Part shown: positions 30,521 to 39,701 of the stretch, one piece after another
Position numbering within the stretch: the stretch's first letter is position 1
Layout of the letters: each line of letters starts with the position of its first letter
NCBI RefSeq assembly: GCF_000613845.1
Contig: NZ_BAJT01000004.1
Span: forward strand, 62,001-126,000
Direction of reading: 5' to 3'
Origin: Asaia astilbis JCM 15831
GTDB lineage: Bacteria > Pseudomonadota > Alphaproteobacteria > Acetobacterales > Acetobacteraceae
DNA length: 64,000 nt
Position numbers and translations under genes: made by a program
The notes under the pieces: generated by a model
What the model was told of the DNA's origin: nothing
The model's database searches: none
The model's input: the letters and a program-made list of their open reading frames with translations, nothing else

Positions 30521-31234
30521 ATGGAGACGACAAAGCACACCATCGCCCTGGTGGATGACGATCGCAACATTCTGACATCCGTCCAGATGACGCTGGAGGC
30601 CGAGGGTTTTGTGGTCCACACCTATACCGATGGCGAAGCTGCCCTGCTGGGCATGCAGGCGCGTCCGGTCAGTCTGGCGGTGCTGGATATCAAGATGCCG
30701 CGCATGGACGGAATGGAGCTGCTTCAGCGCCTGCGTGCACGCTCTGCCCTGCCCGTCATTTTCCTCTCCTCGAAGGATGAGGAGCTCGATCAGCTTATGG
30801 GTCTGCGTCTTGGCGCGGATGATTACATCACCAAGCCGTTTTCGCAGCGCCTCCTGCTGGAGCGCATCCGTGCCCTGCTGCGCCGTCAGGATGCAAGTCG
30901 GGCCGAGGGAAGTGGCGGTTCCACCGCTGGCGCCGCCATTGTGCGTGGTAGCCTGACACTGGATGAGACGCGGCATCAATGCCTGTGGGCCGATCAGGAT
31001 ATCATGCTGACGGTCACCGAGTTCCTGCTCGTCAAGGCGCTTGCCACGCGGCCCGGTATGGTCAAGTCGCGCGATCAGCTGATCGATGCGGCCTATGGCG
31101 AAAATATCTATGTCGACGATCGCACGATCGACAGCCATATCAAGCGCGTTCGCAAGAAGTTCAGGCAGATCGACGATAATTTCAATCAGATCGAAACGCT
31201 GTACGGCATAGGCTATCGATACAAGGAAGACTGA
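30521..31234 (+). CDS. chvI: Response regulator ChvI (OmpR/PhoB family)
   Basis: The DNA-binding partner of the ChvG sensor, which governs envelope and acid-stress responses in alphaproteobacteria. The receiver domain has the acidic pocket VDDD (11-14), phospho-acceptor D56 in [10 protein letters not shown], and the Lys in ITKPFS. The C-terminal winged helix ends [37 protein letters not shown], with [14 protein letters not shown] as recognition helix and the hairpin YGIGYRY. ATG 30521 is chosen; an upstream start at 30500 adds seven residues. chvG follows 6 bp downstream. Confidence 0.93.
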   Translation: METTKHTIALVDDDRNILTSVQMTLEAEGFVVHTYTDGEAALLGMQARPVSLAVLDIKMPRMDGMELLQRLRARSALPVIFLSSKDEELDQLMGLRLGADDYITKPFSQRLLLERIRALLRRQDASRAEGSGGSTAGAAIVRGSLTLDETRHQCLWADQDIMLTVTEFLLVKALATRPGMVKSRDQLIDAAYGENIYVDDRTIDSHIKRVRKKFRQIDDNFNQIETLYGIGYRYKED

Positions 31235-31240
31235 CCCGTC

Positions 31241-33040
31241 ATGCCGCAGCGTGAATCCTCCCCTCGGCGGTCGCGCCGCGGTGCGCCGGGTCTGGTATCT
31301 CAGGCGCTCAAGCGTTTGCGCAGACGGTCTTTTCGTCATGCCGATACACGGGCGCTCGAGGCAGGTCGTGACGGCAAGGCAGCGGAAAATCGCTTCAAGC
31401 TGCCCCGGTTTGCGTCGCCGCTCATGCGACGCATTTTTCTGCTCAATACGCTGCCTCTGGCCATTCTGGCCGTCACGCTGCTCTTTCTGAACGATTTTCA
31501 GAACAGTCTGCTCGAAACTGACGTGAATGCCCTGCGCGAGCAGGCTCATATCTATGCTGCTGCCATGGGGCAGATTGCTGTTGTGCGCGATCCGTCACGG
31601 CATCCTTTTCCAGGGGCGGAGTTTCAGCTCGATGGCAATCAGGCGCGACCGCTTCTGCTGCGTCTGACCGAGCCCAGCCCGAACGTGCGTGCCCGTCTGG
31701 TGGGACCTGACGGAACGCTTGTCGCCGATAGTCTGAACGAAGCGGCTCTGGTGCGTCGTGGGCGCAAGCGGCAATCGGGAGCGGGCGAACCAGCGCCGCC
31801 GCCGCACTGGCAGCCGCCACGCAATAACGGCGTCGAAATAGCCTATGAGTGGCTGCTTTCGCTTTTGCCGCTCTCCTCACGCGAGGGGATCGTAACGCTG
31901 GAAACGCAGGATAATCCGCCTCCCTTGCGCTCAGCAGGTGACTACCGAGGCGTTGAGACATCGCCCTATATCCGGCGCACCCCGGCCCATGAGCTGGTCA
32001 TCACGATTGCCGAGCCGGTCATGCATGAGGGTCAGACGGTGGGCATTATCCAGCTCACCCGTCAGGCTCAGGAAGTGGATCGCTCGCTTTTCGCCGTGCG
32101 CTCCTCGATCCTTTCCCTGTTCCTTGCCGCCATGGCCGTGACGGTTCTGCTTTCGTGGTATCTCTCGATCACCATCGCACGACCTTTGCTTCGTCTCGCC
32201 GTGGCCTCTCATGATATGCGCGATGTCGCGGGGAGGGCCGACACGGTGCCGGAAGCCCTGCTGGTTCGACGTGACGAAATCGGCGTGCTGGCGCGTGCCC
32301 TGCGCGGCAGTGTTCTGGCGCTTTGGGCGCGGATGGATGCCATCGAACGCTTTGCGGCCGATGTCAGTCATGAAATCAAGAATCCGCTTTCCTCGATCCG
32401 CTCGGCCATCGAGACGTTGCCCCGTATCGAGAACCGCGAGCGTCAGACGCGTCTTCTTGCGATCATCAATAATGACGTGCGACGTCTGGACAGGCTGATC
32501 ACCGATATTGCCGATGCCAGTCGCATCGATGCAGAGCTGTCGCGCGCCCGGTCCGAGCCGGTTGCTGTCGGGATGCTGCTTTCCATTCTGACAGAGATGC
32601 ACCAGACGACGCGCAAGCCCGAAGATGCCATTCTCGTTCTCGATGACTCACATGACGATGCAACGCATCCCCTGAAGGTTCTGGCCGTGGAGGACCGTCT
32701 TGTTCAGGTCTTGCGCAACCTGATCGGCAACGCGATTTCCTTCTCGCCACCACGTGGGCGCATCACGCTGTTCATGCGGCCGGAAGACCGACAGATCCGG
32801 ATTACGGTCAGCGATGAAGGGCCTGGAATTCCCCCGCTCAAGCTCGAAGATGTTTTCGATCGCTTTTATTCGGAACGTCCCCAGACAGAGAATTTCGGTC
32901 AGCATTCAGGGTTGGGTCTCGCCATCAGCCGACAGATTGTCGAGGCTCTTCACGGCACGCTTCATGCCGAGAACCGCTACGACGAAGCCGGAAAGATCAT
33001 CGGTGCCTGCTTCGTCGTGATGTTGCCACGCGCGCAATAG
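31241..33040 (+). CDS. chvG: Sensor histidine kinase ChvG
   Basis: A 599-residue membrane sensor kinase. After a basic cytoplasmic tail, the first membrane helix is about residues 65-86 (FLLNTLPLAILAVTLLFL). A periplasmic sensor domain of about 190 residues contains a Pro-rich loop. The second helix (LSLFLAAMAVTVLLSWYLSI) leads to HAMP and the dimerisation helix with phospho-acceptor H377 in DVSHEIKNPLSSI. The ATP-binding boxes are present: N (LRNLIGNAISFS), G1 (VSDEGPGIP), F and G2 (HSGLGLAISRQIVE). It is paired with chvI upstream. In other species ExoR-type proteins repress it; no such gene is visible here. Confidence 0.93.
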   Translation: MPQRESSPRRSRRGAPGLVSQALKRLRRRSFRHADTRALEAGRDGKAAENRFKLPRFASPLMRRIFLLNTLPLAILAVTLLFLNDFQNSLLETDVNALREQAHIYAAAMGQIAVVRDPSRHPFPGAEFQLDGNQARPLLLRLTEPSPNVRARLVGPDGTLVADSLNEAALVRRGRKRQSGAGEPAPPPHWQPPRNNGVEIAYEWLLSLLPLSSREGIVTLETQDNPPPLRSAGDYRGVETSPYIRRTPAHELVITIAEPVMHEGQTVGIIQLTRQAQEVDRSLFAVRSSILSLFLAAMAVTVLLSWYLSITIARPLLRLAVASHDMRDVAGRADTVPEALLVRRDEIGVLARALRGSVLALWARMDAIERFAADVSHEIKNPLSSIRSAIETLPRIENRERQTRLLAIINNDVRRLDRLITDIADASRIDAELSRARSEPVAVGMLLSILTEMHQTTRKPEDAILVLDDSHDDATHPLKVLAVEDRLVQVLRNLIGNAISFSPPRGRITLFMRPEDRQIRITVSDEGPGIPPLKLEDVFDRFYSERPQTENFGQHSGLGLAISRQIVEALHGTLHAENRYDEAGKIIGACFVVMLPRAQ

Positions 33041-33051
33041 GGTCTGCCCGC

Positions 33052-33390
33052 TCATGAGCGGGCGAGACGTGTGACGCTGGCCGCCTGACGACGCGCATAG
33101 ATCGAGCGCATCTGCTCGACACCATGGTCGTAGGAAGTCTGGGTGCACTCTTCCACATCGGCTTCGCGCTGATCGCTTGCGCCCATATCGCGATTGCAGA
33201 TCTCAGAGGCCTTGGCGCGAATGGCGTCTGCAACCCGGTTCCAGTTGCGGTCGGAGGAGAGATCGATTTTGGAAACATCGATTTCTGCCGACTGTGCGCT
33301 CGGCGTTTTGTGTTCCTGAGCGAGGACGGGCTGAGCCGAGACGGAAACGAGGCTGACGATGGCAACGACAGATTTGGTAAGTCCGAACAT
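33052..33390 (-). CDS. UrcA family secreted protein
   Basis: A 112-residue exported protein of the UrcA family, function unknown. The signal peptide (MFGLTKSVVAIVSLVSVSAQPVLA) is followed by a short linker and the core VSKIDLSSDRNWNRVADAIRAKASEIC. Two to three cysteines (IC, EEC) are probably disulfide-bonded, and the tail has YDHGVEQMRSIYARRQA. ATG 33390 is chosen because the longer in-frame start at 33462 would bury the signal peptide. It converges on chvG with only 11 bp between stops. Confidence 0.8.
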   Translation of the reverse strand: MFGLTKSVVAIVSLVSVSAQPVLAQEHKTPSAQSAEIDVSKIDLSSDRNWNRVADAIRAKASEICNRDMGASDQREADVEECTQTSYDHGVEQMRSIYARRQAASVTRLARS

Positions 33391-33703
33391 GATGAGATCC
33401 TCTTCCTGACCTCGAACCCTGTGTTCGATGGCCTGATCTCTCTCATGCAAAACCCGTGCCAAACCTTATTCCGAGGCAGAATTTTATTGCCTCTTTTGAA
33501 AATAAGGGGATGCAGTGCTAAAAATACCCAAGAAGAGCGCACTACGACTCATGTTGGTCATTTTTGCCACTAAGAGATATTTTCAAAGGGAAAGTCTTTT
33601 TGATTTCCGACGAGATGGTCGAGATCAGGCGATTTTTACGCGGCTGTTTCGGGTCGCGGGCCTGGTGCGTAAGGCCCTGATAGAATGGAAAAGGCTGCCC
33701 TGT
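33391..33703. other. Intergenic stretch between UrcA gene and dsbB
   Basis: This 313-bp gap holds the upstream region of the UrcA gene (minus strand). It has an AT-rich centre (about 33460-33600), likely to contain that gene's promoter. Short open frames here (for example 33515-33766, plus) overlap the 3' end of dsbB and have no family-like sequence, so I do not call them genes. Confidence 0.4.
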
Positions 33704-34203
33704 TCAGCGTGCTGCGTGCCAGCTACGTGCCTGAAGGACGACGCTATAGCTCACGGCGGCAAATAAAAGAGCCGCAGCAATTCCGCCAAGTACGGTCATC
33801 GAGACCGGCAGGTGGAAAAGATAGGTCGGATCGTCGCAGGGCTTGGCCGGTCGGAGGGGCATGGACGCCATACGCTCACGAAAGCTCATTCCGGCGTGGT
33901 AGACCGGAGCATGGCAGGCCGGAAACGGGCTCCGCCACCATTTCTGCTCGACCCCGTTATGCAGCCCTGCCAGCATCACGGCTGTTGCCAGAGCAGGGAG
34001 GGTCAGCACGGTCGCCCAGAACCCGACGGCTCCCGGAATGAGGAGAGCGAGCACGCCCAGAAACGCGACAACCCGCCAGGCATGCGCTCGATCAGGCAGA
34101 GCTCGCAGGGCGCATAGCCAAGGACGTGTTCTGTCCAGTAGGCCAGAAAAAGGGCCACAAAACCGGAGAGAAACAATAATCCACCGGTTAGTCGAGCAAT
34201 CAT
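33704..34203 (-). CDS. dsbB: Disulfide bond formation protein DsbB, broken by an apparent 1-nt deletion
   Basis: DsbB reoxidises DsbA and passes electrons to quinone. The first frame has a membrane helix and the redox pair CELC in YAPCELCLIERMP. Restoring one base near 34079-34081 (ATGCC-TGGCGG) gives ERMPWRVVAFLGVLAL and the second half. The second half has helix 3 and the periplasmic loop with the other pair of cysteines (FPACHAPVYHAG and AKPCDDPTYLF), then the last helix. ATG 34203 overlaps the otsA stop (ATGA). Pairing with trehalose synthesis genes is not an obvious functional link. Confidence 0.88.
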
Positions 34204-35541
34204 CCCTGTCTTTCGGTTTCTTTGAGCATTTCGAGAAAACCGTCTGCCCAGTTTGCTGCCGTATTCTGGGTGACGTCGCGGTGAAGAGCCTGCCAGCGTC
34301 TCTGCCGTTCTTCAAGGCTCATTGTGATTCCGGCATGAATCGCATCGGCGATGCCTTCATGGTCATAGGGGTTCACCATTAGGGCTTCTTCCATCTCGGG
34401 TGCTGCCCCGGCGAGAGAAGACAGGATAAGCGCACCGGGATCATCCGGGCTTTGGGCCGCGACGAATTCCTTGGCGACGAGATTCATGCCGTCCCGCAGA
34501 GGCGTCACAAGAGCCACATCGGCAATGCGGTGAAAACCGGCGAGAACCTCGCGCGACACTGACTGGGTAAGATATCGTATCGGAGACCAGTCGAAATTGC
34601 CGTGCATGGCATTGATATGGCCTGCCATCTCGTCCAGCTCCCGCCGTAGAGAGCGATAACTGGACACCCCAGCACGAGAAACCGGTGTGATCTGCAGCAG
34701 AACCGTTTGCCCCTTATGTTCGGGATAGCGGTTCAGGAAGGTCTCGTAGCCGTGGATGCGCTCTGGAATGCCTTTGGAATAATCCAGACGATCAACGCCG
34801 AGGATCAGCTTGCGTCCACGCAAGGAGCATGAAGACGCTGCACTTCTTCTGCCATGACGTTGCGCACCGCCTGCTCGCCGAACTCCTCGGGATCGATCCC
34901 GATCGGAAAGTGGGCGGCGCGTGCAGGGAGGTTATTGGCCTCGAAGCACCCGTTCATGTTGTTCGCGTCTTCTGCCGTCTGCACGCCAATCAGATCATAG
35001 GCGGCCATTTCGCGCAGCATTTCCTCTGCGCACGGCATTACCCGGGTCACGCTCCATGGCGGGAAGGGAATATGCAGGAAAAAGCCGATCTTTGCCTTGA
35101 CGCCCCGCCGCCGTAGCTTCGCGCCGAGCGGAAAGAGATGATAGTCATGGATCCAGATCGTATCGTCTTCGCGAAGTAAGGGGACGAGCTGATCAGCGAA
35201 GAGCGCATTGACTTCGCGATAGACCTTATAATCGGTCCGCTTGTAATCGATGATCCCGATCCGGTAGTGGCAAAGCGGCCAGAGAAGACCATTCGAGAAA
35301 TTTTCGTAGAAATGCTCGTATTCGCTGCGGGTCAGATCGATCGTCGCATAGGTGCAGCTCTCATGCGTGTCGAGCTTGGGGGTCTGATCCTTGGAATGGC
35401 CGATATGCGTCCCGACCAGCCGAACCAGAGGCTCTCTGTGCCACGCACGGCGTCGCGCACGCCGACGGCAAGCCCTCCGGCAGGCTGGTTGCGTTCTCGA
35501 GGGGCGGGAACACGATTGGAAACAACGACAAGGCGACCCAT
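34200..35541 (-). CDS. otsA: Alpha,alpha-trehalose-phosphate synthase OtsA, broken by two apparent 1-nt deletions
   Basis: OtsA makes trehalose-6-phosphate from UDP-glucose and glucose-6-phosphate (GT20, GT-B fold). The start reads [12 protein letters not shown] then [11 protein letters not shown]. After WSGRI (near 35402-35405) the sense shifts to the frame with [53 protein letters not shown] and [14 protein letters not shown]. Near 34821-34830 it shifts again to [31 protein letters not shown] and the C-terminal helix. Both joins need one extra base. Two breaks in one gene could mean decay, but both halves are fully conserved and match the error pattern elsewhere. The start shares one base with the otsB stop. 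Confidence 0.9.
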
Positions 35542-36284
35542 CAGGCTGTCTCTCCATAATGGGCAAGCCAGGCCCGGAATGCGTGCGCAGTCGGAAAGTC
35601 ATCGGGAATGAGATAACCGTACCCACCCATAGCTCTGGCACTGCGAACACCGTCCATGTCAGTGACATCGTCGCCGACGAAGAAGGGAATGCGTCCTGCG
35701 AAAGGAGACTGTGCCATCAGGGCTTCGACGGCCTTCCCTTTATGGACACCTGCAAGTCGGATTTCCCAGGCCATCTTGGAAGGATGAAGCTCGAAGATAT
35801 CCTGACCTTCGAGCCAGGATTCTATGACGGCTTTGAAGATCGTCTCGGCAGCCGGATTGCCTCGGTAATGAAGCACCAGACCCGCTTTTTTTCGTTCAAG
35901 CGACGTTCTGGGTGTCGCTGCGATCAGGAGCTCGGCTTCCTGAACCCAGAGCGAAGGCAAAGAGGCGGCATTGACCGGCTCTTCTGCGCCGTCCGGACTG
36001 CGGCGAAGGGTCAGGCCATGTTCGCCTGCAATGGCAGTTGGGATGCCCGGCAGGAAATGATCGATTTGTGCGATCGGGCGGCCAGTGACGATGGCAAGGG
36101 CCCCGCCGCAACGCTCTTTGAGACGCAACAGGGTCTCGTGGAGACCTGGCTCAACCTGAACAGAGTCAGGTGTGGGGGCAATATCGACCAGAGTTCCGTC
36201 GAAATCGAGCAGAAATGCCGCCCTATCCGATGGAGGAGCTGCAAGGTCAAATGACGGTTGAGCCAAAGGAGAGGGGGTTGTCAT
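35541..36284 (-). CDS. otsB: Trehalose-6-phosphate phosphatase OtsB
   Basis: A HAD-fold phosphatase that releases trehalose from trehalose-6-phosphate. Motif I is FLLDFDGTLVDIAPTPD, the second motif is IVTGR, and the last is FFVGDDVTDMDG. The GEHG loop (IAGEHGLTLR) and K-G-K-A (VHKGKAVEALM) are present. It has 247 residues from ATG 36284; the upstream alternative at 36320 adds 12. It is the first gene of otsB-otsA-dsbB. Trehalose usually serves osmotic and desiccation protection. Confidence 0.94.
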   Translation of the reverse strand: MTTPSPLAQPSFDLAAPPSDRAAFLLDFDGTLVDIAPTPDSVQVEPGLHETLLRLKERCGGALAIVTGRPIAQIDHFLPGIPTAIAGEHGLTLRRSPDGAEEPVNAASLPSLWVQEAELLIAATPRTSLERKKAGLVLHYRGNPAAETIFKAVIESWLEGQDIFELHPSKMAWEIRLAGVHKGKAVEALMAQSPFAGRIPFFVGDDVTDMDGVRSARAMGGYGYLIPDDFPTAHAFRAWLAHYGETA

Positions 36285-36439
36285 GTGGCTGATAACTTCC
36301 TCAATGATACGCGGTTGCACCGAAATGCAGGATGGGCCGCGTTATCTCCCCCAAATCTGATCAGAATGTGGTGAGAGGGTCAGAAAGTTGAGGCATCAGC
36401 GATGAGAGAGCGGGGGCGGCGGCAAAAACCGGGTGTCAG

Positions 36440-37168
36440 TTACCGCCCGAGAGGGGAGAGTTGCATGGGGCCACCGGACTCCTGACCAGGGTTCTGCGGT
36501 GCTGTCGGCACAGCCCGAGGGGGTGACGCAGCAGGGGCTCCGAGCGGCGCGAGCGTGGTCGGTCCGCCCGATGGGGAGGACGGAAGGCCTCCGGGAAGGG
36601 TTTGGGGGGCGGGGGAAGCTTGCCCAGAGGGCTGACCGGGCTGCTGGCCTGGATCATTCAGATCGCCCGGCTGGTTCTGCGCCCCCTCAGGCGAGGCAGT
36701 CGAAATTTCGGGAGCGACCGATTGAGGCAGAGGAGCAAGAGCGGGATCGGTTTTGGGGCCCGCGCAGGAAATGATGGCGATGCCGTAAAGAGCGCTCTTA
36801 TAGGAGCTAAGGGAGGGCTCCTGCGCCAGAATCCATCCCTCGTAATGAGCATCCGGATCGGTATCGTCGCTGGTGGCGATAAGGGCCGCCGCATCGCTTG
36901 GCAGGGTTTCCGGCCTCTCGACACAGCGTGTGACGCCAAGACGCAGGCTGCGATAATGCGCCTGACCGCCGACCGGTATGGTCAGGGTTTCGATGTGGGA
37001 GTCGGCGCGGTTAAGCACGCGAAGTACAGCTTCGCCGCGCCCCTGCCACAGATCGGCAGGGTAAAGCACCGGCGGCGCAACCGCCTCGGCGGCCAGACCG
37101 GCGCTGTAGGGAGCAAGACTGATCGAAGCTGCGCAAAGAAGCTGGGGGAGAAGGCGCGCGCGTCTCAT
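36440..37168 (-). CDS. DUF2155 domain periplasmic protein with Pro/Gly-rich tail
   Basis: A 242-residue exported protein. The signal peptide ends near AGLAAEA. The DUF2155 core (about residues 40-135) includes VLRVLNRADSHIETLTIPVGG, LGVTRCVERPE, and EGWILAQEPSLSSYKSALYGIAIISCAG, with two conserved cysteines. From about residue 145 to the end the chain is low-complexity Pro/Gly/Gln/Ser and probably disordered. DUF2155 has no defined function; it is often found near respiratory complex I accessory or Mla genes in alphaproteobacteria. The start overlaps the preceding small gene (ATGA), as part of an mlaD operon. Confidence 0.85.
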   Translation of the reverse strand: MRRARLLPQLLCAASISLAPYSAGLAAEAVAPPVLYPADLWQGRGEAVLRVLNRADSHIETLTIPVGGQAHYRSLRLGVTRCVERPETLPSDAAALIATSDDTDPDAHYEGWILAQEPSLSSYKSALYGIAIISCAGPKTDPALAPLPQSVAPEISTASPEGAQNQPGDLNDPGQQPGQPSGQASPAPQTLPGGLPSSPSGGPTTLAPLGAPAASPPRAVPTAPQNPGQESGGPMQLSPLGR

Positions 37169-37371
37169 GTATTGAGCTCCTTGAGGGCGCCGATCATGTC
37201 GGTCAGGTGACGGCGCATGGAATCAGGCGCAACACCCATCAGAAGCGCATCTTCGAAGACATCCTGAAGGGTCTGTCTCAGCTCGACCTCATTTTCTCTC
37301 AGGACCTTGAGCTTTTCGACGCAGGCGATGGGCTCGCCCTGACGATCGGTCCAGAGGGTCGGGGAGGTCAT
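37165..37371 (-). CDS. Conserved small protein between mlaD and the DUF2155 gene
   Basis: A 68-residue soluble, mostly helical protein. It contains CVEKLKVLRENEVELRQTLQD and ends DMIGALKELNT. There is no signal peptide or membrane segment. ATGA overlaps on both sides tie it to mlaD (37368) and the DUF2155 gene (37165), which makes it a true gene despite its size. I do not recognise a characterised family. Confidence 0.72.
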   Translation of the reverse strand: MTSPTLWTDRQGEPIACVEKLKVLRENEVELRQTLQDVFEDALLMGVAPDSMRRHLTDMIGALKELNT

Positions 37372-37868
37372 GGGGTTGCGGCCTTGCGGCTCTTGTCGAG
37401 CGAATCCGTCACAGAAAAGATGAACTTGCTCAGGAGCTGCTCGAGACTGATGGCGCCCTGGGTCTGGGAGACGACAGCGCCCGGAGTCAGGTTTTTCTCG
37501 TCGCCGCCGGGGGAGAGAGCGATATATTTGCCGCCCAGCAAACTGTCTGAGGTCACGATGGCAGCGCTGTCTGTAGGCAGGGCAATACCGTCGCGCACCG
37601 TGAAGCTGACATCGGCACGAAAGCTCTTGGGGTCGACTGTCTCGGAGGTGACGTGGCCGACGGTGATCCCGGCAAGCCGGACGTCCGAGCCGACAGAGAG
37701 ACCGTCGATCTGGTTGAACACCGCGTGCAACGCATAGCCATCATGACCACCCTGGCTGCGGCCGAGCACGGCGAGGGCAAGCAGGGCTGCAAGAGCGGCG
37801 AGAACCAGAAAACCGGTCGTCAGCTCGAGAAGGTTGCGACGGGGGCGCACGCCAGACAATGAACTCAT
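37368..37868 (-). CDS. mlaD: MlaD/MCE domain lipid-transport protein
   Basis: A 166-residue membrane-anchored protein carrying one MCE domain. It has an N-terminal anchor (FLVLAALAALLALAVLG), then the domain from about residue 40 (YALHAVFNQIDGLSVGSDVRLAGITVGHVT) to SDSLLGGKYIALSPGG, and a C-terminal helix. MlaD forms a hexameric ring that passes phospholipids between the outer and inner membrane together with MlaE and MlaF. Neither mlaE nor mlaF lies in the window. ATG 37868 is used; the start at 37928 adds a basic non-conserved stretch. Confidence 0.9.
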   Translation of the reverse strand: MSSLSGVRPRRNLLELTTGFLVLAALAALLALAVLGRSQGGHDGYALHAVFNQIDGLSVGSDVRLAGITVGHVTSETVDPKSFRADVSFTVRDGIALPTDSAAIVTSDSLLGGKYIALSPGGDEKNLTPGAVVSQTQGAISLEQLLSKFIFSVTDSLDKSRKAATP

Positions 37869-38100
37869 GGGCTTTTCGGAACTCACAGACTTTGGGAACG
37901 CACAGGCTTTGCGTGCCCGGCAGGTCAACCCTGACAGGCAAACCAGAGTCCTACAGGCTTCGTCTGCAAGCGTCCATCACCCTGCCCGGCTTCGGTGTTC
38001 GAATGTTATCCACCATATCCCCATTTTACGGACCATTATCCTCATTCAATCGCGTCGAATGACCCTTTCTCGGCCCCGGTTAGAGGCCTAAATTCATCCT

Positions 38101-39669
38101 ATGACAACGCTTCTCCAGTGGAACGGGGTGCGTATGCGCGTCGCGCATGTCGCTGCCGATCCTGACGATCTCGCCCTGCGTTCCGTAACGCTTCCTGCCA
38201 GTTGGGAAGACGAGGCGGCGATTGCGCTTTTGCAGCTCTCCGGCGCGTCGGGCGCCTTGCGCCTGCCTGTCGAGACAGCGCGATGGCTCGATCGTCTTCA
38301 GGGCTTGCCCGCGTTTGCCGGAGAGGGCGCCATAAACGGAGCGGACGAACCGGCCCGGCCCCTTGGTTCCGCTCTTGCGGACGCCTTGCTGCAACGTCAA
38401 CTCGCGCCGACGGCGTCCCTGTGGCAGGGCCAGGCCGATCGACGCGCCGGGTTCGTGCTCAATCTTGCAGCTTTCGTTCATGAGGGAGATTTTTCGGGCG
38501 AGGCGTTCGTCTCGACCGTTCGTCTCGCCTGTGTCGCACTGCGGCGTTTGCATGCCGTCAATGGGCCGATGCTCAATGGGGAGCTGCCGCTTTTCGACAT
38601 GCAGGCAGCCTCTTCGTCCGAGCCGGATGACAGTGGCGGTCCAGCCGGCACGTTGCTCCTGACCAATCTCGATAGCTGTCTGGCCCTGATGGGCCTCGAT
38701 TACGACAGCGAAGCAGGGCGTGATGCCGCCTGTTACCTTTGCTGGCTGACCACGTCGCTGGCGCGGCAAGGCGCAGGGCCGGTGCCGTTGCCGCCTGTCT
38801 CCTGCCCAATCCCGGGTCTCGAAGTTCTGGGCCGTCAGATCCGTGACGAGATGGAAGACAATCTGCCAGATCTGCCGAACCGGGCCCTGATCGAAACCGG
38901 GTTTTCTGTCTCTGGTCCGGTCGATGCGCTTCTGGGTGTTGAATCCTGCGGATTAGCGCCGATTTTCTCGCCTCTTCGTCCTGATGGGCATTTGCGGATC
39001 AGCGCGTTGTCCCGTCTGGCTCATCGCGGACTGAGCATCGAGGCCGCTCTGGCTGCTGCCGTTCTGGGTGATAACCCGCTTCCGGTGCCGGGTCCCGATG
39101 CTCATCTCCGGATGCATCGCGCTCTGACCGGGTTTGTCGATCGCATGCCTGCACGACCTGACCCGAGAGCCTCTCTGCCGCTGACGGCACGTCTGGAGCG
39201 GGGCGCGCGTCGCCCTCTGCCTGCCCGCCGTGGTGGCTTTACGCAGCGTGCAGCCATCGGGGGCCATCGTCTTTATCTGCGCACGGGAGAATATGAGGAC
39301 GGATCGCTCGGCGAGATCTCTCTAACGCCGGGTCGCGAGAGCTCCATGGTGCGGGGATTACTCGAAAGCGTAGGACAGGCGGTCACGATTGGCCTTCAGC
39401 ATGGGGCTCCTTTAGGGGCTTATGTGGAGCAGTTTGCCCATACGCGGTTTGGGCCTGCGGGGACGGTCGAGGGCGATCCGGTTGCGGCCTATGCCTCATC
39501 CCTGCTTGATTATGCGTTCAGGGCGCTGTCAGATAGTTATCTGGGCAAGCGCCTGCCAGATAGCGCGCCGGAAGATTCTCATCCGATTGAAGAGGATCCG
39601 ATGCTGCCGCTCGACATTCCCGGTGATCTCCCCCCGCGAGAGCGTGGCAGGCTGCGTCTGGTCAGCTGA
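38101..39669 (+). CDS. Degenerate class II (NrdJ-type) ribonucleotide reductase-like protein
   Basis: A 522-residue protein. Residues about 376-482 (RRGGFTQRAAIGGHRLYLRT, GEYEDGSLGEISL, GLQHGAPLGAYVEQFAHTRFGPAG, SLLDYAFRALSDSYLGK) closely resemble the C-terminal part of B12-dependent ribonucleotide reductases. Upstream, weaker matches occur in NrdJ order: NLAAF (121-125), LMGLDYDSEAGRDAACYL (196-213), and VDALLGVESCGLAPIFSPLRPDG (274-296), which parallels the GTIGLLMDCDTTGIEPDF region. The usual ACNLASLNL cysteine is replaced by VLNLAAF, and the protein is roughly half normal length. Catalysis looks impossible. The frame is intact, so it is a maintained gene rather than a wreck. The homology is from memory of the family. 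Confidence 0.7.
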   Translation: MTTLLQWNGVRMRVAHVAADPDDLALRSVTLPASWEDEAAIALLQLSGASGALRLPVETARWLDRLQGLPAFAGEGAINGADEPARPLGSALADALLQRQLAPTASLWQGQADRRAGFVLNLAAFVHEGDFSGEAFVSTVRLACVALRRLHAVNGPMLNGELPLFDMQAASSSEPDDSGGPAGTLLLTNLDSCLALMGLDYDSEAGRDAACYLCWLTTSLARQGAGPVPLPPVSCPIPGLEVLGRQIRDEMEDNLPDLPNRALIETGFSVSGPVDALLGVESCGLAPIFSPLRPDGHLRISALSRLAHRGLSIEAALAAAVLGDNPLPVPGPDAHLRMHRALTGFVDRMPARPDPRASLPLTARLERGARRPLPARRGGFTQRAAIGGHRLYLRTGEYEDGSLGEISLTPGRESSMVRGLLESVGQAVTIGLQHGAPLGAYVEQFAHTRFGPAGTVEGDPVAAYASSLLDYAFRALSDSYLGKRLPDSAPEDSHPIEEDPMLPLDIPGDLPPRERGRLRLVS

Positions 39670-39701
39670 CGGGAGACATCTCTCAGCAAGGAGACATTGC
39701 C

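Noticed and set aside
33515..33766. Possible 83-residue gene on the plus strand
   Set aside because: Overlaps the 3' end of dsbB in antisense, no convincing ribosome site and no family-like sequence.
38006..38014. TTATCCACC, a DnaA-box-like 9-mer
   Set aside because: It is a single site with one mismatch, with no cluster, no AT-rich tract and no origin-type gene context.
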